Shown here: positions 56,301 to 64,000 of the stretch, piece by piece
Layout: each line of letters starts with the position of its first letter
Numbering within the stretch: the stretch's first letter is position 1
Assembly: GCF_027942865.1 (NCBI RefSeq)
Contig: NC_134509.1
Coordinates: forward strand, 16,270,017-16,334,016
DNA length: 64,000 nt
From: Odontesthes bonariensis
Taxonomy: Eukaryota; Chordata; Actinopteri; Atheriniformes; Atherinopsidae
Direction of reading: 5' to 3'
The notes under the pieces: generated by a model
What the model was told of the DNA's origin: nothing
The model's input: only the letters and a program-made list of their open reading frames with translations
Database searches by the model: none
Program-made: the position numbers and the translations under genes

Positions 56301-59300
56301 GCTTGACCAGCATTCCACTTTTTTTTTTACCTTTTATGAAGCTAAACATTGCATTTGAAGCACTGCATTTGGAGGCCAGTTGAGGGGCCAGGCGATGTCC
56401 AGCTCTCACAGGGACAATGACCAGAAGAGTGTTTTAGGTTGGCTGATGGAGGTGCAGAGATGAATCCCGGCACATATTATGAAATGTTTTCCTCGTAACT
56501 TTTAATGCCCGTGAAAAATGCTCATTTCACATTTCATTTTCTTCATGTGTACTGTACATGCAGCGTTATCCGTGCATCACCCCACTCCAGAATACTCCGA
56601 AAAAACAAAACTAGGATGAAAGTGAGGGAGAGCTGGTGCGGCCGAGACTAGGCTGTATTTAGGGCAATTTATAAATATGCCACCCTTGGTGCCCAGTGAA
56701 TTTTGCGCCCAGCCCCCTTTCTGCCCTCGTGTAGCCGAGTCTGAGCCATCGCTACAGATGCTCACTTACCTTGTCTTATGTCTTCCTCTGTCTTAATGTC
56801 CCTTCTCAAACCCACACCCATACACCATCCCCCTCTCTTTGTACGGTCTCAGGTGGTGAGCAAACTGGTTCAGATTCGGGACTACATCAGTAAGGCCAGC
56901 TCCATGAGGGATGATCTGGTGGAAAAGAATGATGTGCCAGCCAACGTGGAGCGTCTCTCTCATCTTATTGAACACCTCAAGGAGCAGGAGAAGTCATATT
57001 TACGGTTCCTGCAAAAAATGCTCGTAAGTCTGTTGCATTTTTAAAAATGTCGTTTGCTTCACAAATATCGATGTTGAACCTTCTTTTCTGCTTTTTACGT
57101 GCCATCGGGCAAAGTGGTCTGATTTCAAGGAAATGTGTGTTGTGTGAACGATGCATCTTGGTTAATTTATAAGTGAAATGCAGCCGGTCTGTGATGTTGT
57201 CTGGTAGCCTACTATCCATACATATTTAATTGCTGTTTTACCCTGTGGCCTGAAACACTTCAGTAGATGGGTCATGTTCCTGTTATCAATTTTAGATGGG
57301 ACACGCCACCTTTTTGTGACAGTTTTTTTTTTTCCTTCCCCCATTTGAAGTATTTCTCTATTTAAAAAAAAATCTGAACCGTAAATCAATATTCAGAAAC
57401 ATTTTTTCTTGACTGTAGCCTTCATTGGGTGATGCATACAGACATTTCCACCTACTTCTGTGATAGACTACATGTGTTTTGTGGTACTCTGTCCTACTTG
57501 TCTCTCTTTATGTGAATGGCTGTTTGCTCTACTATTTCAAAAAGGCACGAGAGAGTGACGAGGGTGATATGGGAACCCTGGACTCTGCAGTTGGCTCAGG
57601 TTCACTGGCAGAGAGCACTTCTCTTAACATTGAGTTTCAGTCTACGGATGCTTCAAACGCCACAGTGAGTGTATTTCTTTTTCATAAAACTGGCAGCCTC
57701 TCTTATGCTGTAACTACCCTTTGTTATTTTTCACGTAATCAGTAAAATATCTCCTCGGTACAAACTTTGAATTCTGAGATGAAGAAAAAGGCACCAACCA
57801 ACGTGTCTCTCTTTTGCCTCTTTTCTATCACTCTAAAGTCGTCTCACTAGCGTATAGTACCTGACAATGCATTCCTGCCAGGCAGCAATGCATTACTGCT
57901 GATGTGGGTTTTGGTTGGCTCCATGTTTGCACTGATGATATGGGTGTGAATCTGTAGGGTGGTAGGCCAGAGGCTGTGCGTGCTGACCAGAGGGAAGAAC
58001 TGGAGAATCTGCGTAAGCAGCATGAACTGCTGAAGAAGATGCTAGAGCAGCAGGAGCAGCTCAGGGCCCTGCAGGGCCGACAAGAAGCTCTAATGGCCAT
58101 GCAGCACAGTGCTGAACAGGCACTCGCTGTGATTGAAGACACTGGTGAGAACCACTCTTACACAGCGATAGTCACGTTCACAGGTGATGTGAGCTAGTTG
58201 TGTGTGGAGTTGAACCATTAACATCACTGTATAGTCCTGGAGGAAAAAGAAGCATGGCTTACTTTTCTTGCTGACAGAGACACATCACTGACAACTGAGT
58301 TTGAATGTGTTCATTATTTTAATTGCCAGGACAGATTTATTCAGAAAGTTATATTCATGTGTAGGTATTTTTAATTATACAAGTGCATTTTTCCATTGTA
58401 ACATTTTTGCTGTGTTTAGTTGTCACAGAAACCACCGGCAGTGTTTCAGGCCTGAGCATCACATCAGAACTGAACGATGAGTTAAACGAGTTGATCCAAC
58501 GGTTCCACAACCAGCTACATGATTCTCAGGTACAGTTCAAGCAACAACTGCGTTGCCAGATTTTCCTTGGATGAAATAATGATATAATCAAGAAAATGTT
58601 TAAACTGAGCTGTATCCTCACATAGTGCAGTTTTGAATAGTTATTAAAGATAATTAATTCTGCATTGCAAAGTTAATGTCATGATGTCAAGATATCTATT
58701 TTGTAGCCTTTGATGAGACTGTAGTCATGTCAATTCTTAAAAAATGTTTCTGGCAGACTAAAGCGGTGCCAGATAACCGGCGCCAGGCACAGAATCTTTC
58801 CCTCTCCAGAGAGGTGTGCTGGTCTAGGCCTTCCCAGGCCGTTGGTCCACCTCAACACCGGCCATTCCTTCACTCTGCGTCTGGCCCACACACTGGTCTA
58901 GACACTGGAGCAACAGTAGCAAGTGCCAAACTCACCAAACTACAAGAGCTCCAAGACAAAAAGCAAACCATGGACAAGATCCTACAAGAGTTGCATTCAC
59001 TCAGAGACCAGACACTAAACAACAATTCATGTAAGAGTATTTTCAAACACCCTTTAGCGATCATTTTGTGGCTCTTATCTCCATAAAGTGTAATAAATTG
59101 CATGCGTGTCCTTTCAGGTCGTAGCTTGTCAGTACAGTGCAGTCCAAGTATGGGAGGATCTTCAGATTGTCCATCTGCTTTCTGCTCTAATGGGGCCTCT
59201 GCTTCCACTTCCTTTCAACCCTCACTCGCACAACAGCAGGACGGCTCCAATTCTGCCGACAAGTTAAGGTACGTACAGTAACACGCACACGCTGTTTGAC

Positions 59301-62300
59301 TCGGTAGAATAAGCTGGTCAGATATCAGCCGCAGGGTGTTGTGTAGAGTGGGGTGGTGTAGTATTTCCTTGCAGTCAAAAAAGCTACGACATGGCCTCCT
59401 GTTGACTTGTTTCAGTTTTTGTGTTCTTGAATAAGACTCTCAACCTCCATCTTTTATGCAGCTGATTATTTTGTGTGTGTGTGTGTGACAGACTCCGTAC
59501 TGACCTTTTTTAGAAGAGGTGAATTGGGAAAACATTCTGGTGTATACCATAAACTTTTAAACTTTTAAATAATTGAATCCTACATGCATTCGTGTGTCAT
59601 TCGCCTAATCCCACAGGAAGCTAAAGGAGGTCCACAAGCGCTTGAATGAGCTGCGGGAGTTGGTTCAGTACTATGAGCAGACTTCTGATATGATGGTGGA
59701 CGCAGTCAATGAAAATGTGAAAGATATCGATGATGGGGAGGAGGAAGATGAGACCGAGGATGGATCTATGTTTGAGGCCATGTTTGACTCTGAGCAGGAG
59801 AATCGCCAACCTGTTACTAACATCAGGTAAGTGAATTATAAATTGCGCGCGTGTGTTTGTACTTTTATGAAGAGAATAACCGTTTTAAGGGGATATAAAA
59901 CCTACTGTAAAAATGGGTTAATTATACTAAAACACACTGATGGGAAATTAGTGTTTGTTTATGACTGGCTTCAGGTTGCAACGTGATGGCACTATGTTAT
60001 GTTCTGTAATTCTCTTGCTTCCACGTTACAACAGCAACAGTCACTGCACCTTGTGTTCTTAGAAACCCGCAGCGCAGCGGGAACTGGGCAGACTTGAACA
60101 GCCTGACAAACGGCCGCAGTGTCAGGAGCAGCGCAACTAACAACCGGGAAGGCAGACTCAACACCGAGTGTGAGATCAACAACCGGGCAGCAGCCAACCT
60201 CCGCAGCCTCAACGTCACCGCAGCCATAGGTGACTCATGTGCAAACGGAAACAGACCACCTTTAAACCTGACAATACCATTCCACTGAAGTATTTATAGT
60301 GCAGAATTATATTCCCTGAAGTAAATCTAAATAGAATTAAATAGTTGATGGTTGAAAGATATTTCTTGAAGTACTACAGTTTTTAGGAGCAGATTTCTAA
60401 AAGTTATTAGTTAGAAAGTCCCATCATGTTAAAAACTAATTGCAGTTTGTTTTTATCGTTGCATACTTCGGTCAGCTGTGCTGTCGTTGTTAAATGGCAA
60501 CATTAAAACTTTATCATCCACAATTACCCCCATGCTTTTCGAGGTATGAAAGAATATTAAATTGCTCTATTAGCTAGATCATTTATTTGATGCAAGAGGG
60601 CTGTGATTTCAGGAGCGCACGGTTGATTATTTATCACAAATTTTAACGATGTTTAATCTTTGATTTGATTTAGAGTGCCAGTACAATAGGGACCTTCCCT
60701 ATAATCAGGTGAACGACGAAGACGATGAAGAGGATTGCATTGATAATGACGAAGGAGCGCACGCTGCGGTCCAAGAGAGTGCCTCTGAGTCCAGTCAAAG
60801 AAGCAGCCTCGGGAACGATGCAGGTTTTGCTCAGATGGTTCATCGCAAGACAGCGAAGCAAAAGCTGCGGCAGCTGCAGGAACTGGTGGCTATGGTACAG
60901 GTGGGGCTGACGACCAAATTGGTCACGATTTGTCTCGTGACACCTGAAAGTATTTTTACGGACGTGTTAACGAGGTCAACAGCTTTATTGGATTGTGACT
61001 TTAACAGCAGGGTTTTTTTTTTTTTTTTTTAGAGGCGTCTGTGTTCTTGAATTAAAAAGGACACTTTTCCTGGCAAATAAACCCAAAAACTGTCTGTCCG
61101 TTTCCAGAGCGATGACACAGATGGAACAACAGCAAACGAGGACGAAGCTTTACACCAACAGCCAAATAATATTAGAGCTTCTGTGCCTGGCTCATTGGGG
61201 GCTGGATCCAAACAGAGTCCTCGAGACCTCAGCCTCTCCAGCAAGGCCAGGTGTGTTTTCTTTTCTTTTTTTCTTTTTTGGTTTGTTTGATATATTTTTG
61301 AGTCCCTGCGTCTTTATTTAATTTTCACTATATAAAAGCTGTTCTGCTCATCTGACAGGGAGAAGCTCTACGAGGAGAAGCTGCGTCAGCAGAAGCAGGA
61401 GCTGAAACAGCTTCATGAGGAGCGCCAGAGACTCATTGAAATCCAAGGCAAGATCCAGGACCTGCAGTGGGCTTGCCCGGACCTTCAGGTACTTGACTCA
61501 TGCATTCCCGTATACAGTTCTGTAGATATTGGGGAGACCAGCACAACTTTTGTTTTATATTTGTCTGCCAAAATGTTTCATTGTTACAGTTATATGATGA
61601 TTATGGACCGAAATTTCCAACTGTCTGCTTTAATCTAACGTTCAGATTTAAATTGAAAAAGAAAGTTTTTTTTTCTTTTTCTTTTCTCTATGCTGAGTGT
61701 TGAATTGTTAGGTTTATAAAACGGTGTTTTATTTCCTTTGGTGTCCATCCAGTCATCTGTGTCCAGCAGCACAGTGAGTCAACAGGGTTTGCTGAGGAAG
61801 GCTCCAGTTGCAGTTTCCACTCCTGTTACTGTCCAGGCTTCTTCATCCCCTGGACCCAAAACCAACTTAGCAGTGCTCAAACCTACTGCTCCAGAGGCAG
61901 CCACCTCCTCAGTCACTGACAATGAGGTGACAGATTCCAGCTTTTAAGCCAATACACCCCTCTACCACTACCTCCACCTCTTCTCAAATATCCAAACAAA
62001 CTACACTTTGCTGACTGAGCAGATCTGATTGCTGACGGTTTCGGTTCTTGTGCTGCCAACAGCTTTGGTCAGAAATGCGTCGCCGCCAGATTTTGCGGGA
62101 AGATCTGCGACAACGCAGAAAGCATCTGGAGTCATTGATGGCTGAACACCGGAGGCGTAGCGGCGTCAGTGACTCGCCCTGCCAGGTTGAAGACCAAGAA
62201 GACAATGCTACACTTTCACAGCCTTTCAGTCGAGACGAAAGGTAGCAGATGCATTGCTCCAATTCCCGTCTGATAAAAGTCCATTTTGAAACTGTTTTAA

Positions 62301-64000
62301 ATTTGTATTTATTACTTGTTGCTCCTCTGTTTTCCAAGTAGAATGACAGAGCACTTGTCAGTTTGTAATATTTTTTAGGGTAGTCGTTGCTTATTGTTCC
62401 AACAGCTGAAAACATTTGGTCCCAACTTTTCTGTTTTGTTATCAGAACAATGGCCACCTGGGGTTCCAGTCCCTGCCACCTTGATGAAGAAGATGATGAT
62501 GATGATGATGACGATGAAGAAGAAGAAGAGGATGAGTATCGCTCAGAGATGGGCGCAGAGGAGGAGGAAGAAGAGCGGGAAGTATGCACAGACAGCAGCT
62601 CTGATGATGACCTTCATCTCTATTCACCAAGCAGGAGCCAGTGTTCCTACAGTGGCAGGAAGAATCAAGGAAGGTCAGATCGAGTACCAAAGCAATGCTT
62701 GAGAAAAGCCTTACAGCACCGTCTCTATTACCTGTTTCTTCAATTCATATGCTTGTTTTCCGTGTGCATTTGTATCTCCAGTAATCTCAAGCCTCCAGCA
62801 GCCTTCTCAGGTGAGAGTGGTGGGCATCATCATAACAAAACCAAGGAGAAACAGCAGTTCAGAGGTTTGAACCAGTCTGCAAGTCAGCATGGAGGTATAC
62901 GTCGCCAGGAGAACCTGCGCTGGGCCTCTGAGGTCTCCTTGACAGAGGGTCCACCTCCCTGGCAGGAACAAGTCGGCCAGCTACAAAGACAGTTGGACTT
63001 CAGTACGAGCATGTGTCAAACACTCCTGCAGGACCAGCAGGTTGGTACATTTCAAGTTCTCGTGATCTGATCAGATCACAAGTTGACAGTGTTAAAAATT
63101 GTTGTGAAGACACATTCGGATCAGATCAGGGAGGTGAGAGGAAGAGAAATTTATTGTTGTGCAGTTCGAGGCGCACACTGCCCGTGGAGATATATACAGG
63201 CAATAAAGTTGTCATTGTTTGCTGTGAGAAAATGTCCTTTTTCAGCAGAGACTAGTTCAGAGTAAAACAACTGTGCATAGTTTAAAATTTTGAGAAATAA
63301 GAGATTTAATGCTACTTCTTTACTTCTCTCATATAGTGTCTGAAACATAACTGAGCCCACTGAAATATTGCGAATCTGAATTGTGTCTGTGCCTGAATAA
63401 TGTTACAGTTCAGTTCACTGAATGTTTTTTTGCGGTTTTAACATGAAGATCAGAAGACCCGCTGATATCTTGTGTGTTTCCCACCTTTCGTTGACTAAAC
63501 TTTAACTGACAGTAAAAAAAAAAAAACAGCCAAATTTTTATATCTGTTGAATTTTTGTGTTGGGAGGAGTCTGTGCCATGAACTTATTGCATGTACTTAT
63601 ATTTTTATTTGTTGTTATTGGATTAGAAACAACAAAACACCTTAAATGTCCTCGCCAGCTGTCGTCTGGCTCTTTGTCCACTGAATTAGCTGCAGTGTGT
63701 CTGTATGATCATTAAGTAATGCGCAGAGAGGTACTGTCCTACACAGAAAGTCGTTAATGTAAAAGGGCCTGAGGAAAAAAGCCTCAAAATTGGTAAATAA
63801 CTAGTAGTCTTCTGTTCATAATCAGGATTGATTCAAACTGTTAGAGGAAAGGGGACCGATGTAATGTGTGTGGGAGAGAGAGAGAGTTAGTGAAGGAGAA
63901 AAGTGGAACAACGAGGCTACTATTTGCTTTGACTTGTGACTGCAGTTGGACCAGGAAAAGGTTCAACTGGAGGCAGCGCTACAATTGAATGTTAATTTAC
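53358..64000 (+). CDS. pcm1: Pericentriolar material 1, N-terminal part (runs off the window)
   Basis: PCM1 is the scaffold of centriolar satellites, carrying proteins to centrosome and cilium. Eighteen plus-strand coding exons: 53358-53453, 53684-53932, 55661-55987, 56853-57023, 57545-57664, 57958-58144, 58420-58529, 58757-59030, 59118-59268, 59617-59826, 60063-60229, 60674-60900, 61108-61250, 61359-61488, 61753-61926, 62063-62241, 62446-62673, 62782-63040. They total 3402 bases, 1134 codons in continuous phase; a further exon may start at 63946. Family landmarks: MATGGTPFDD at the start, RSIGSDSQGR, KLVQIRDYISKASSMRDDLV, LRALQGRQEALMAMQH, SITSELNDELNELIQRFHNQ, RKRLNEL-type LNELRELVQYYEQTSDMMVD, KLRQLQELVAMVQ, LWSEMRRRQILREDLRQRRK, TMATWG and LDFSTSMCQTLLQDQQ. 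Several segments are predicted coiled coils. Human PCM1 has about 2024 residues, so roughly half is here. Confidence 0.96.
53933..55660 (+). other. pcm1 intron 2, holding a TIR element
   Basis: The longest pcm1 intron apart from the upstream region. It contains the 728-bp element at 54726-55453. The rest is AT-rich and unremarkable; frames read through from the exon donor are intronic. Confidence 0.7.
54726..55453. mobile_element. Non-autonomous TIR element with ATA flanks (728 bp)
   Basis: The left end AGCCGCTTTCGGAC and right end GTCCGAAAGCGGCT are perfect inverted repeats of 14 bases; imperfect pairing continues inwards (ggaactaa/gaac-type segments near both ends). The trinucleotide ATA flanks both sides (54723-54725 and 55454-55456). 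A short frame near 54987 (MESGEATVSVVCMMVILI) may be the start of a lost transposase or accessory gene. Similar end sequence and flank to the element at 7402-7846 suggest related movers, though the interiors differ. Confidence 0.75.
55988..56852 (+). other. pcm1 intron 3, nothing recognised
   Basis: Intronic DNA between two in-phase pcm1 exons. No repeat or gene signature was recognised. Other pcm1 introns longer than 300 bases (for example 57024-57544, 59269-59616, 60230-60673) are likewise empty apart from T/TG runs. Confidence 0.6.
62482..62535 (+). repeat. GAT/GAA repeat coding an acidic tract in pcm1
   Basis: Inside the pcm1 exon 62446-62673, repeated GAT and then GAA/GAG codons encode DEEDDDDDDDDEEEEEDE. 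The pure GAT part spans about 62492-62510. It is a coding microsatellite that could vary in length without shifting frame. Confidence 0.9.
63041..63945 (+). other. pcm1 intron after exon 18
   Basis: About 0.9 kb of AT-rich intron with an A run near 63516-63527. No feature was recognised. Confidence 0.55.
63946..64000 (+). CDS. pcm1: Possible next pcm1 exon, cut by window end
   Basis: An acceptor (gacttgtgactgcag) is followed by an open frame in the expected phase 0, reading LDQEKVQLEAALQLNVNL to the window end. In human PCM1 the residues after QTLMQDQQ are TLSCLLQ, which this does not match. It may be a fish-specific or alternative exon, or a chance frame. Confidence 0.4.
   Translation, partial: MDQEKVQLEAALQLNVNL

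Noticed and set aside
61984-62589. 201-codon minus-strand Ser-rich frame
   Set aside because: Antisense of pcm1 exons; the serine run is the complement of the GAT/GAA repeat.

Overview
This window is eukaryotic, from a ray-finned (teleost) fish genome. Coding sequence is split into short exons with GT-AG introns, the proteins are vertebrate nuclear, centrosomal and lipid-transport families, and the introns hold fish-type mobile DNA (Tc1/mariner fossils, tRNA-derived SINEs, truncated LINEs, many terminal-inverted-repeat elements) and microsatellites. No bacterial features, CRISPR arrays or operons were seen. Exon boundaries were placed by eye from splice sites, reading phase and remembered family sequences; no alignment was run.

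Layout: (1) 4076-26713, minus strand: stox2 (storkhead-box 2), with a four-exon coding path and two mutually exclusive first coding exons (26392-26713 and 16976-17150). (2) 30939-35525, minus: casp3 (executioner caspase-3), six coding exons, 281 codons. (3) 38725-47071, minus: an oxysterol-binding protein, most like osbp2, 15 coding exons, 756 codons, with PH domain, FFAT motif and sterol-binding domain. (4) 49237-51561, minus: sart1, a tri-snRNP splicing factor, here one uninterrupted 774-codon ORF. (5) 53358 to the window end, plus: the N-terminal half of pcm1 (centriolar satellite scaffold), 18 coding exons (1134 codons) plus a possible 19th. sart1 and pcm1 are head to head about 1.8 kb apart (ATG to ATG) and probably share a promoter region.

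Noncoding DNA is dominated by mobile elements: two long foldback elements (5221-6054, 39888-40630), two elements flanked by ATA (7402-7846, 54726-55453), a PIF/Harbinger-like element flanked by TTA (14304-14996), a hAT-like element (27312-27829), a TTAA-ended MITE (21607-22018), Tc1 transposase fossils (about 700-1300 and 13640-13830), LINE reverse-transcriptase remnants (7903-9000, 42044-42803) and SINEs (6528-6640, 6735-7090, 43015-43385).

The genes do not form one pathway. The neighbourhood is a synteny block: stox2 and casp3 are linked on human 4q35, though the enpp6 and irf2 genes that lie between them there are absent here. I found no convincing undescribed biological system. The best leads are the intronless sart1, the two stox2 starts, a GC-AG intron in the osbp gene, and several long-palindrome elements.
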